Assembly: GCF_001659605.2 (NCBI RefSeq)
Contig: NC_035171.2
Location: 11,290,614 to 11,354,613 of the forward strand
DNA length: 64,000 bases
Direction: 5' to 3'
DNA from: Manihot esculenta
Lineage: Eukaryota; Streptophyta; Magnoliopsida; Malpighiales; Euphorbiaceae
Shown here: positions 34,801 through 45,774 of the stretch, piece by piece
Layout: every line of letters starts with the position of its first letter
Numbering within the stretch: position 1 is the stretch's first letter
Notes under the pieces: model-generated
What the model was told of the DNA's origin: nothing
Databases searched by the model: none
What the model saw: only the letters and a program-made list of their open reading frames with translations
Translations under genes and position numbers: made by a program

Positions 34801-36806
34801 TCTGTGGATCGACCAGTGCGAAGAGAGTTTTGAAGAGCTTAAAAAGAGGTTGACTTCAGCACCAGTTTTAGCTCTGCCATCTAGTGATGAGGACTTTACA
34901 GTCTTTTGTGATGCGTCCCGTGTGGGACTGGGTTGTGTACTGATGCAGAATGAGAGGGTGATTGCTTATGCTTCTAGGCAGCTGAAGAAGCATGAGTTGA
35001 ATTACCCCACACATGACCTTGAGATGGCAGCAGTAATCTTTGCACTCAAGATGTGGAGGCACTACCTCTATGGGGTAAAATGTGAGATCTTCACAGATCA
35101 TAAAAGCCTGCAGTACATCCTGAGTCAAAGAGACTTGAACTTGAGACAGAGGAGATGGGTAGAGCTGCTGAGTGACTATGATTGCAAGATTCAGTATCAT
35201 CCGGGTAAGGCGAATGTCGTGGCAGACGCCCTAAGCCGGAAGTCACTAGGCAGTCTATCCCACATCACGGCAGAGAGGAGACCAGTGGTGAAGGAGTTTT
35301 ACAAGCTCATTGATGAAGGTCTACAGTTGGAGTTGTCTGGTACCGGTGCTTTAGTGGCCCAGATGAGAGTGACACCTGTGTTTCTGGAGCAGGTGGCTCA
35401 GAAACAGCATGAGGACCCAGAGTTAGTAAAGATTGCCAGGACTGTTCAGTCAGGCAAAGACAGTGAGTTCAGATTTGACAATAAGGGGATCCTCCGCTAT
35501 GGGAGTCGATTGTGTGTACCAGATGACATAGGGCTAAAAGGAGACATTATGAGGGAGGCTCATAATGCAAGATACAGCGTTCACCCCGGAGCCACCAAGA
35601 TGTATCAAGATTTGAAGAAAGTTTATTGGTGGCCAGCGATGAAGAAAGAAGTGGCACAGTTTGTGTCAGCCTGCGAAGTGTGTCAGAGGGTGAAGCTGGA
35701 ACATCAGAAGCCGGCTGGAATGCTTAACCCGCTACCTATTCCAGAGTGGAAATGGGAGAATATAGCTATGGACTTCGTAGTGGGGTTACCGGCGACGTCC
35801 AACAGATTGGACTCCATATGGGTGATTGTGGACAGACTCACCAAATCTGCTCACTTCATCCCTGTCAGGAGTGGCTACTCTGTGGACAAGTTGGCGCAGG
35901 TATATGTGGATGAGATCGTCAGACTGCATGGGGTTCCGGTTTCGATAGTGTCGGATAGAGGGCCCCAGTTCACCTCCAGGTTTTGGCGGAGTCTGCAGAA
36001 TGCCATGGGTACTAGATTGGATTTCAGTACTGCCTTTCCACCCCCAGACGGACGGACAGTCCGAAAGGACCATCCAGACTATCGAGGATATGCTTAGAAT
36101 GTGTGTGCTGGACTTTGGCAGTTCTTGGAGGCAACATCTACCTTTGGTGGAGTTTGCCTACAATAACAGCCATCATGCTAGCATCGGGATGGCTCCATAT
36201 GAAGCTTTATATGGGAGGAAGTGCAGGTCACCTGTTTGCTGGGAGGAAGTTGGAGAAAAGGCCTTGGCAGGGCCTGAGCTAGTAGAGATCACCAGCAGGG
36301 TGGTACCCATAATCAGAGAAAGAATCAAGACTGCTGCAAGCAGACAGAAGAGTTATGCAGACATCTGCAGAAGACAGGTAGAGTTTCAGGAGGGGGATCT
36401 GGTATTGCTCAAGGTGTCTCCAATGAAAGGAGTGGTTCGCTTTGGGAAGAAAGGTAAACTAGCTCCGCGATACATCGGACCCTTTGAAATCTTGCAGAAG
36501 ATTGGGAATGTGTCGTACAAGCTAGATTTGCCTGCTTCAATGGCAAGAATCCATCCGGTTTTCCATGTTTCTATGTTGAGGAAATTTGTGTCAGATCCGG
36601 GCAAGGTTCTTAGTGAGCCTGATGTGGAGATCCAAGAGGATCTCACCTATGTTGAGCAGCCAGTGCGGATCATAGACACCCAGATCAGAAAGCTAAGAAA
36701 CAAGGAAATCCCGATGGTGAAAGTCCTATGGAACCACCACAGTATGGAAGAGTGCACCTGGGAGACACGGAAGTCCATGCTCCAGCAATACCCTTATCTT
36801 TTCTAA
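31820..36806 (+). pseudogene. Element B gag-pol polyprotein, with three stops and one frameshift
   Basis: The frame runs from the ATG at 31820 to the stop at 36804-36806. It is broken by TGA at 32012, TAG at 32045, TAA at 32444 and a +1 shift near 36036. Domains by nucleotide position: gag with a Pro/Tyr-rich linker (32130-32340) and capsid-like part (32460-32900); CCHC knuckle [14 protein letters not shown] (33164-33205); aspartic protease DPGASHSF (33461); reverse transcriptase (about 33970-34660) with FIDDIL at 34463; RNase H (FCDAS, about 34912); integrase zinc part ending CEVCQRVK (35570-35690), catalytic Asp in MDFVVG (35768) and SDRGPQF (35954); and C-terminal GDLVLLK with a chromodomain-like end [12 protein letters not shown] (to 36806). 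From 32465 to 36097 the frame is open for 1,210 codons. The frameshift lies just before the third catalytic residue of integrase. Confidence 0.9.
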
Positions 36807-36878
36807 GGTTAGTTTCTTATATGTTTCATGTGTTATATGTGTATGATATGATGTATGCCATGCTATGTGCTAGTTGAG

Positions 36879-36900
36879 GAACATTCGGGGATGAATGTTC
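36879..36900 (+). other. Conserved hairpin just upstream of the purine tract
   Basis: GAACATTC and GAATGTTC form an 8-bp inverted repeat around GGGGAT, three bases before the purine tract. The same hairpin occurs in element D (62788-62809) with a 9-bp stem. A role in plus-strand priming or RNA processing is possible but unproven. Confidence 0.6.
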
Positions 36901-36902
36901 TT

Positions 36903-36915
36903 AAAGGGGGGAGAA
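36903..36915 (+). other. Polypurine tract of element B
   Basis: aaaggggggagaa directly abuts the 3' LTR (TGTAATACC at 36916). This is the standard primer for plus-strand DNA synthesis. Confidence 0.85.
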
Positions 36916-39216
36916 TGTAATACCCGGCTAGACTCCAGTATCGGAATTCCTACCGTCCGGTGGAATCTCGGATGTCGGAGATCTCTAGAGGGGTAAAATC
37001 ATGTTTCCATGAAATGTTTTAATGTTTTTGATGATTTTAAGTAAGAAGGAAATGAGTTTTTGAATAAAAACACCCTTGGAGGAAACTCAGGTTCGGCCGC
37101 CGAAACTCAAAGTTCGGCCGCCGAACATGCATACACTTCGGGAGTGCTTTAGGCCCCCGAAGGCCTAAGTGAGGAAAGTCCAGGTTCGGCCGCCGAACCT
37201 CAAGTTCGGCCGCCGAACATGGCATGCATGCGGAGGCACTTTCGGCCCCCGAACGTGGCCTGGCCAGCCACTATAAAAGGGTCCCTTAGCCGAAAATGGG
37301 CGAGCTTTTCCCCATTTTCGGCCATGGTGAGTCCTTCCGCCATTCCTCACCATCCTTGAGTTCTTCCCTTCAAATCTTTCAAGATTTTCACAAGTTTTTA
37401 CGTTGTTTTGAAGATTTTCGAGTTTAAAGCAAGTTTTGGAGTTTTGAGGTTCAAGAACTCAAAAATCTCCCACCTTCGAGTTTAGGACGTCTCTCTCTCG
37501 ATCTTCAAGAGGTAAGAGCCGATCTTAAGCTCATTTTATGTTTAAAGTAAGTTTTATGCAAGATCTATGGGGTAGAATGCATGTTTAGGTTATAGTCATG
37601 TTTATGGGTATAAATGTATGTTCATGAACAATGTGGCTTGTAATGTGTGTTTGATGTGTTGTAGTTGGGGTTTAAGGTAGTTTGAGACCCCTAGGAGCTT
37701 GTATGCATGTTTTGGTTGAGCTAAATGCATGATGGTTTGAGTTTGGAGGCGTTTGTGCATGTTTGAACCAAGTTTCTGCCCTTTGGGAGAAACCAGGTTC
37801 GGCAGCCGAAGGGACTTTCGGCCGCCGAACCCCTTTGTGGAGGCAGCCTTCGGCTGCCGAAGCTTGCCCCCAAAAGGAGACTTTCGTCTCTGTCTGGGAG
37901 TTTCGGCCGCCGAAAGTGCCGCCGAACATGCATGAGTTTCGCCTCTGTCTGGGAGTTTCGGCCGCCGAAGGTGCCGCCGAACCTGCTTGACTTTCGGCTC
38001 TGGAGGGACTTTCGGCCGCCGAACCTGCCGCCGAAAGTGCCCTGTCCAGCCTTTCTTTGCATGTTTTGCATGGATATTTTGAGATGTTTTAGGGGGTTTT
38101 TGGGGGATGTTTTTATAGTTATGTTCTAGTTGTTTAGTCCCTCATTTGAGTCCACCTGTGTAGGTTCGGACCCGAGGAAACGAGGACCCCAGCAGTGAGT
38201 CAGCTGCTTCAGTCAGTGTCAGAGCTAGCCAGAGGTGAGTGGAATGACTCTTATGCTTTTAAATAAATAAACCAGTTTTGAGCATGTTCATGCATCACTG
38301 ATGCCATGTGATATTTTAGGTTGTATGCATTAGAAATCACGAATATGTTGCATTGCATAATATGTTGTTGATGTGGATGAATGTTGAATGATCCATTAGC
38401 CCTCATATGTTATGACATGATGATATGATATGGAAGTCCAGGTGTGGCCTGCACTACGCCCCTGGCACTATGTAAGAGAAAGACCGAAAGTGGCCTGGAC
38501 TATGCCCCCGGCACTATGGAATATGTATGTTATGTTATGTTATGTATAAGAGAAAGACCAGGTGTGGCCTGCACTATGCCCCTGGCATGATTGGAATATG
38601 TAGAGGGCTAAATGGTGACAAGTTCATCCTTGATATGATTAATTGTGATGTGATGCATTTCATGTTATCATATGTTTTAAATGCTTTACTATTCTGCTCA
38701 CTAGGCTCTAGTAGCTCACCCCTCTCCCAAATTCCCCAGGTTTGCAGGTACGGGTTAGACAGAGAAGTCAAGAAGAGTAATGAAGTCATATGTATGTAAT
38801 AGTTAGAATGTGGACATGACAGTTTGTATAATGATGTATAGATACGTGATGTAATGATATTGAGGTTAGAAGTGTGCTTGACCATAGTATAATGTAATCC
38901 CTTTTTGAAACATGATCTTAATGTCATTGATGTCCTTGTTTAGCCAACTCAACACTTGTTGTGCCACCCATTGGGGGCATTGATGAGATCCCACAGAGGG
39001 GTCAAGTTTATGAATAAGTTTAGTGCATGTACAGGTTGAGCTTGGTGTATGATAGAATGTATGAAAGAAAAGTTTTAAATTTTTACGTATAATTGTTGAT
39101 CATGTATGGGATTAAACAGGTTTACAGGTTGCATGTCAGGCTTGCTACAGGTCCCGGCGGTCTTAAGCCGATCTGGATCCTAGCGCCGGTAGAGGTCCGA
39201 TTTTCGGGTCGTTACA
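36916..39216 (+). repeat. 3' LTR of element B (2,301 bp)
   Basis: Collinear with the 5' LTR over its whole length and bounded by TGTAATACCC and CGTTACA. The main difference is an extra 13 bases near 37914-37926, which adds one more unit of the palindromic repeat. TATA box at 37272-37279. Confidence 0.95.
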
Positions 39217-39221
39217 AGTTT

Positions 39222-40109
39222 AGGCGGCCTAAAGCTGCCTCCACAGGCAGGTTCGGAGGCCGAACATGGCTTCGGCAGCCGAACCTGGGTTCTCCAAAAT
39301 GGCAGAACCTGATTTCGCCTTATGCATTCAGCCATCCCAACTTCCCAACATGCATTCAACTATTCTAAAACATGCATAAACACTTATTCAAGCATATAGG
39401 GGCATAAAACTAGCCTAAACCCCAACAAATATCAACATATCACCTCATAAAACATACATTCATCATTTAACTAACATAAACCCTAACATTTTACAACTAG
39501 CCTAAACATGCATCAAAACCCCTTAACCCTTCATAAAACTTACTTAAATCATATAAGAAGCCGAGGATCTACACTTACCTCTTGAAGATCAAGAGGAGAG
39601 GTGATCCAAAACTTAGAGATATGGAGGAACGTGCTCCGGGGGTCTCCAAACTTTAAAATTTTGATCTTAGCTTAAAATCTTCAAAACATGGTAAAAACTC
39701 ATAAAAATCTTGAAGGATTTGAGGAGGAAACACAAGATCAACAAGGGGGTGGCGGAAACTCACCTTGCTTGGAAATGGAGAGAGAAAACTCACCCATTTT
39801 TGGACATGGAGCCTTTTATAGGTGGCTGGCCAGACCACCTTCGGAGGCTAAAAGTGCCTCCGCAACTCCACCATGTTCGGTAGAAGCCGAACATGAGGTT
39901 CGGCGGCCGAACCTGGATTTCTCCTCCAAAATATTTTCTTTCAAAACTCAATTTCTTTCTTTCTTTAAAACCATAAAAACACATAAAACATTTTAGAAAA
40001 CCTTTATTTTACCCTTCTAGAAGGCTCCGACACCCTAGAATTCTGGATTCCAACGGAGATTCCGCCGGAAGGTAGAAATTTCGATGCCGGGGTCTAGCCG
40101 GGTATTACA
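39222..40109 (-). mobile_element. LTR A, second part (reversed)
   Basis: Resumes after the AGTTT duplication (39217-39221) and runs to ctagccgggtattaca, the reverse complement of the LTR start. With 28018-29279 it makes an LTR of about 2.15 kb. The reversed TATA box lies in gccttttataggtggctggc near 39813. The sequence is more diverged from B than B's own LTRs are from each other, so A is older. Confidence 0.75.
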
Positions 40110-40966
40110 TATGGTCAGCGAAGCAGATCCTAATAATCTAAGCATTGAACAAATACTCTAGTATGTTAGAAAGTTGCAGGTTATGTTCGAGCAATACAAA
40201 ATTCGGGAAGAGATATCACTCATGGCTCCTAGGGGAAGAGATGAGTCTCCATAGATACCTTAAGCCTTAAGGACTCAAAACGGAGGCAGTCCAAACGCAG
40301 TCCAAAGGGAAGGACATGTCTGAGGAAGAAGAGCCATCAGATGATATTCTGAAGGACGCTAGCTGGAAGCTGGTACGGGCTGCTCAAAGGTACCGAGAAG
40401 TTCGGAAAGTGGATAGAAAGACAGGCCAAAAGCTGGAAAAGCAAAGGTATGAAGGAGACCACAAAAGGTACCTGATCTCCCAAGGAAGGAATGGCTGAGG
40501 TAAGTATAAGAAATATACCATAATGAACAGCATATTCTAATGTGGATTAGGAAAAATGACAAGAAGATCACGGATATACAATGGAGGAGTGTTGGTAGCT
40601 GAACGATGAGGTAGAGAGGTTAATGAGAAATGGCAAACTTCGGAAGTTCATTAGAAAGGGTAGAAAAGGTCGATGGATCATTCCAAAATGAATAACAGAA
40701 AGAAAAGGCCAATTAATTTGGTACCAACCAATAGGAAAAGAAGGGGTCAGACTCTCTGCACAAGTCTGCTTAGGTCTACCTCCCTGCACATGTCTACTTA
40801 TATCGACCTCCTCGCACAGGTTTGCTTAGGTCGACCTCTCTGCAGGTCGGCCTCTCCACCCTCGTCTCATTATCAAGAACAAAATGTTGTCGTCTTGCTT
40901 CCAGTTATAATATTTTCAAGGCCCAAGCTCGAGATAACAATTCCCGAAGCCATCCCTAACAGAGAA
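40110..40966 (+). pseudogene. Gag remnant of the old gypsy element
   Basis: From 40111 the frame reads MVSEADPNNLSIEQIL, then a stop, then YVRKLQVMFEQYKIREE, a helical gag-like N-terminus. Joined across LTR A, the frame upstream (TDEDAIISFALGSG at about 27960-28005) may be its direct continuation. Further pieces (40316-40498, rich in Glu, Lys and Arg) and a run of gcttaggtcgacct-like repeats near 40750-40855 follow. No intact frame remains. Confidence 0.5.
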
Positions 40967-43213
40967 TGTAACGACCCGGTGACCGGACCGCTACCGGCGC
41001 TAGGATCCAGATCGGCTTAAGGCCGCCGGGACCCGTAGCAAGCCTACTATGCTTTCTGTAAACCTGGTAAATCCCATACATGATCAACAATTTCCATAAA
41101 AATTTGAAACTTTACATCTACCAAGCTTAACCTGGTCATGCACACTATCTCTGTAAATATAAAACCCCATACTAGAGCCCTCATCAAATGCTCTAGTTGG
41201 GTCATCATTTCATATATTAAGCTTGGTTCTCATCATATATCATTATAACACATAATAATATACAGATCATGTACAAAAGGGATCAACCAACTCTAGGGCC
41301 AAGTACAATTCTATCAATATATACATTACATGACTTTAGATCACTTTACAATACATGTCCACTACCACTATTACATAAACTTTGACTCTTGCAGCTATCC
41401 CATGCTATCTCTGGCCCTGCAAACCTGGGGGTTAGGGAGAGGGGTGAGCTACTAGAGCCCAGTGAGTAGAGCAATAATAAAAACCATTTAATAAAACATG
41501 CTTCCATGACATGCATCACATCACAAACAAATCACGTTAAGGATGAACTTGTCACCAATAGTCCTCACACATGTGCCAGGGCGTAGCATGGGCTCCTGGT
41601 CTTTCTTATAACATAACAATAACATAACATAACATTCCATTATGCCAATGGCATAGAATGGGCCTCTGGTCTTTCTCTTACATAGTGCCAGGGCATAGCA
41701 TGGGCCTCTAGACTTTCTCATCTATCATGCCAGGGCATAGAATGGGCCTCTGGACTTCCCTCAAGGACTAAAGGATCATCCAACATCCATCCACATCAAC
41801 AGTATATAATGCAATGCAACATATTCGTGAGTTCTAATGCAATACAACCTCATATATCCATGGCATTTATGATGCATGAGTCATGCTAAAACCTTTCATT
41901 TAATTTAAAACATAGTTCAGTTCTACTCACCTCTAGTAGATGCTGGAATATCTCTGAACCAGCTAACACTGAGGGCCTCCTTGGTTTCTCGGGTCCGATC
42001 CTACACAGGTGGACTCAAATGAGGTACCGACATACTCTAACATAACTCTAAACATTCCCCCAAAAACCTCCTAAAACATCTCAAACATGCATGGAAAAAC
42101 AATCAAAGGAAGGCTGGACAGGGGACTTTCGGCGGCAGGTTCGGCGGCCGAAGGTCCCTCCAGAGCCGAAAGTCAGGCACTTTCGGAGGCAGGGTTCGGC
42201 TGCCGAAAGTCCTTCCAGAGACAAAAGTCACAACCTTCGGCGGCATGTTCGGCGGCCGAAACTCCACTCCAGAGCCGAAAGTCCAAACTTTCGGGGGCGG
42301 GTTTAGGCGGCCAAAACAACCTCCTTAAGGGGTTCGGCGGCCGAACCTGAGTTCTCCCAGAAGGCAGAACTTAATTCAACCTTCGGTCTCCAGCCTCCAA
42401 ACCTCTCCAAAACATGCACAACTCTCAAAAAAGCTCTCAAACACTTGCATATACCCTTCTTCATGCATATAGGGGCTTAGAACTAGCTCAAAACCCCAAA
42501 AACAACACATATGGCTTATGATCAACATAAACCCTATTCATGCAACCCATGCAAAAACCATGCAAAAACCATGCAAAACTCACTTAAAACCCTTCAAACT
42601 ATACGTAAAACATCAAGAAAGGTGAGGATCCATGCTTACCTCTTGAAGATCGAGAGGATTGATGGTCTAAACTTGGAGATGCAAGGGAAAACAGATCTAG
42701 AACCTCTAAGCCTCACAACTTTGCTTCTTTGCTCAAAAACCTTAAAACGAACATGAAAACTAGTTAAAACTTTCTCAACTTTGAAGAAAACAAAGAAATC
42801 TACCAAAGGAGGTCACGAACTCACCTATACCCGAAAAGAGAGAGAGAACTCACCTCAAATCCGGATAAGGGGCCCTTTTATAGGTGGCTGGTCAACCACC
42901 TTCGGCAGCCAAAGCTGCCTCCACAGCTTCTCCACTTTCGGAAGCCGAACTTGGGCTTCGGTGGTAACGAAAACAAGCCACCTTCGGCGGCCGAAAGTGA
43001 GGTTCGGCGGTCGAACCTTACATTTCCCTCCTTAGTCTTTTCTTTTCAAAACTTCAAGTTTTCTTCATCAAAACACTAAAAAACATTCAAAAACATTTTA
43101 GAAACCTTTCTTTTACCCTTCTAGGAAACTCCGACATCCTCGAATTTTAGATTCCAACAGAGATTCCGCCGGAAAGTAGGAATTCCGACGTCGGGGTCTA
43201 GCTGGGTATTACA
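40967..43213 (-). mobile_element. Solo LTR C of the chromovirus family, with GAGAA duplication
   Basis: Runs from TGTAACGACCCGG to GGGTATTACA and is flanked by GAGAA at 40962-40966 and 43214-43218. It contains the family's landmarks in reverse order: gccagggcgtagcatgggc repeats near 41575-41740, palindromic ttcggcggccgaa words at 42120-42350 and 42900-43015, and a reversed TATA box (cccttttataggtggctg, near 42873). No internal sequence is left. An intact target duplication around a single LTR is the signature of homologous recombination between the two LTRs of one insertion. Confidence 0.9.
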
Positions 43214-43430
43214 GAGAACCTATAGGAATTATTCATATAGCTACAAAAGGACCCAGTGAGAGAGACTCAATCCTTAAAAGAATGCATGTAACATATGTCG
43301 AGTCTGGTAAGTTGGACAAAAACTAGAAAGGACCATTTAGGGTCCCGAAAGTTATTCGTCCGGGGTCTTATAAGCTGGCCAAGCTAGATGGCCGCACGAG
43401 TCATTCCCTACTCCTGTAATATTTGTAATT
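43214..43430 (+). pseudogene. Integrase C-terminal remnant of the old gypsy element
   Basis: One frame reads ERDSILKRMHVTYVESGKLD, KN, a stop, then KGPFRVPKVIRPGSYKLAKL and DGR, matching the C-terminal end of Ty3/gypsy integrases of non-chromodomain type. The open stretch directly before it is gag-like (ITIPEAIPN at about 40937-40960, across LTR C). An internal deletion has therefore removed most of pol. Confidence 0.65.
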
Positions 43431-43539
43431 TAAGAAAATTTTATTAAAAATAGCTAACTATGTATTTTTTTTTTATATGTTGTGTTCTTTAGAGACAAGG
43501 AACGATAAGGATTGCCTTCCTCAAAAAGATTAAGGAGAC

Positions 43540-44530
43540 AAGAAGAGGCTATAAGGCGGGTTCCGCCAGACCATAATATGAGCGTCGGTCTCACTAATCA
43601 AGGCCACAAGGTGGGTTTCGTTAGGTCAGGTCATAAGGTGAGTTCTGCCAGATCATAATTCGAGCGTCAGTCCCACTAATCAATGCCACAAGGCTATCCA
43701 AACATGGGTCATACATAACAAGGCATCTCATACTAGGCCATATGACAGTCGCCAGGCCATAATCTAGGCGTAGGACCGTAGAAACAAACAAATTCAGAAA
43801 GGCCACAAGGCCATCTGGGCATGGGTCCCGCATAGGAAGGCATTTTATGCCAAGTCACAAGGCGAAAAATCGTCAAACCATTCAAGTGTTAGTCCCATAA
43901 AGGGCCACAAGGCCATCCGGGCATCATTCCTACATAACAATGCATCTCATTCCAGGTCACAAGGCAACTTCAGCCAAGCCATAATCCGAGTGTTGGACCA
44001 TGGAAGTATAAACAAAAAAAGGCCATAAGGAAATTGCTCGGTCATCCAGGCATTGGACCCACTAAAAAAAAGACCATAAGGAAATCGCTAGGCCATAATC
44101 CGGGTGTTGGACTGAGAAAACAGAAACAAACAGAGGCCATAAGGCAATTGCCAGGCCATCCGGGTGTTGGACCCACTAAACAAAGGCTGTATCGCCAGGC
44201 TAAAATCTGGCATTAGACCATGGAAATAGAGACAAATTAAGGCCATAAGGCAGCTTCAGCTAGGCTAGAAGACCGAGTATTAGTCCCACTAAATAAGACC
44301 ATAAGTCGAGAATCCGTCAGCCCAGAAGATCGAGTGTTAGTCGCACTAAACTCACAAGGCCATAAGTTAAGAGTTTGTCAGGCCAGAAGACTGGGTGTTA
44401 GTCCCACTAAACCCATAAGCCATAAGTCGGGAGTTCGTCAGGCTAGAAGACCGGGTGTTAGTCCCGCTAAACCAAGGTCATAAGTCGAAAATCCGTCAGG
44501 CTAGAAGACCAGGTGTTAGCCCCACTTCAT
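43540..44530. repeat. Tandem array 1 (units about 55-60 bp, plus longer variants) in the old element's 3' region
   Basis: Units start aggccataagg and carry gccaggcc, ccgggtgttggacccacta or gaccgggtgttagtcccac. The last four units (44240-44525) are the most regular at about 58-60 bp; earlier units are mixed and longer. No meaningful protein is encoded. Confidence 0.75.
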
Positions 44531-44929
44531 AAGATATTTCTAAAGCATTTCATGATAAGCCTCCAGGCGGGAATACACTAGGCCGACCGATCAGATTTTA
44601 TCCCAAGAAGTTTTTAAGGCATGGGATGTCAGGCCACAAGGCAGGTATATGATAGGCCGTCCAACTAGGTGTTATTTCTACTTCACAAGAAGTTCCTAAG
44701 ATATTTGATGCCCAGGCTATAAGGTGGGTATGAGTCAGGCCACGCGATCGAGAGCATTGGTCCCATCTCACAAAGAGAATCACAAGCATGCTTCATAGCT
44801 CTTACAATCACTCCTGAAAATTTAAAAATTTTTACAAAAGAGGAAGGCCTATTGTAGGCGGATGAGACTTTTTTACAGTCGACAAATGTAGGACAGGCTA
44901 CCAAGTGAGCAAATGAAGTTTGTAAGAAG

Positions 44930-45560
44930 CTCACAAGGACTAGAAGAATACTCGAAAGCTCGTCAGGGCTGAAAAATGACAGGAAACTCGATAAGACTAG
45001 AAAAGGCCAAAGAGCTCGCAAGGGCTAGAAAATGCTTAGAAGCACGTCAGGTCTACAGAATGTACAGAAGCACTGTTAGGGCTAGAGAATGCTTAGAAGC
45101 ATGTTAGGGCTAGAGAATGCTCGAAAGTCCATCAAGTCTGGACAAATGCTCAGAAGCACGTCAAGACTAGAGAATGCCCGAAAGCACGATCAGGGCTAGA
45201 GAATGCCCGAAATCTCATCAGGGCTAGAGAATGCCCGAAAGCATGATCAGGGCTAGAGAATGCCTGAAATCTCATCAGGGCTAGAGAATGCCCGAAAGTA
45301 CGTCAAGGCAAGAAAATGTCCGGAAGCACGGTCAGGGATAGAGAATGCCGGGAAGTATGATAGAGCTAAAAAATGCCTGGAAGCTCGAGTGAAGTCTGCA
45401 AGGAGAAAAATGACCAAAAGCTCGTCAAGACCGGTTGAGGTAAGAAAATGCTCGGAAGTACGCTAGAGCTAAAAAATGCTTTAAAGCTCGATAAGGCTGG
45501 AAAAGGCCAAGGTGCTTGTAAGGGCTAAAAGATACCCGGATGATCCCCAGGGTTGGTTAG
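44930..45560. repeat. Tandem array 2 (units 28-30 bp) in the old element's 3' region
   Basis: About 20 units of the form gctagagaatgcccgaaagc followed by acgatcagg, with alternating cacgatcagg and ctcatcagg endings at 45170-45300. That alternation suggests a higher-order two-unit period. A frame open across part of it (45260-45466) is a repeat artefact. Confidence 0.8.
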
Positions 45561-45774
45561 TGCTAGAGAGAGTCCAGAAACTCGTCAAGGCATTACTATA
45601 TCATTCGTATCAATTTTTACCAGAAAAGATCTTGGACCTGACTGGTTGGCAGGGCAAGTGAGAAGAAAGCAAGAACATCATGTGTTCAGCTCGAAAAATA
45701 AACCACATGCCCCAGATAATGAAGAAAACTGTCACCTTTGAATATAAAGAATCAAAACCTAGTGATGGGACCTT

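Larger units (their letters stand above)
29280..39216 (+). mobile_element. Element B: full-length chromovirus (Tekay/Del-like Ty3/gypsy), 9.9 kb
   Basis: It has two LTRs (29280-31569 and 36916-39216), a primer binding site matching initiator tRNA-Met (TGGTATCAGAGC), gag-pol in one frame, a purine tract, and a perfect AGTTT target duplication. The order protease, reverse transcriptase, RNase H, integrase, with a C-terminal chromodomain-like end, places it in the chromoviruses. Comparing the LTRs by eye shows about 30-35 differences plus a 13-bp indel, or about 1.5%, so insertion is recent in evolutionary terms. The coding region already has stops and a frameshift, so B is not autonomous. Confidence 0.95.

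Noticed and set aside
34385..36073. Minus-strand frames inside element B pol (34385-34612, 34868-35200, 35786-36073)
   Set aside because: They overlap strongly conserved reverse transcriptase and integrase coding sequence on the plus strand and are shadows of it.
45260..45466. Frame across tandem array 2 rich in RKCPEAR and ENARKY
   Set aside because: Its periodicity follows the 28-30-bp DNA repeat, so it is a repeat artefact.
43540..45560. Regularly spaced repeats considered as a CRISPR-like array
   Set aside because: Units are contiguous without unique spacers, the genome is a plant, and the arrays sit in a retrotransposon 3' region.
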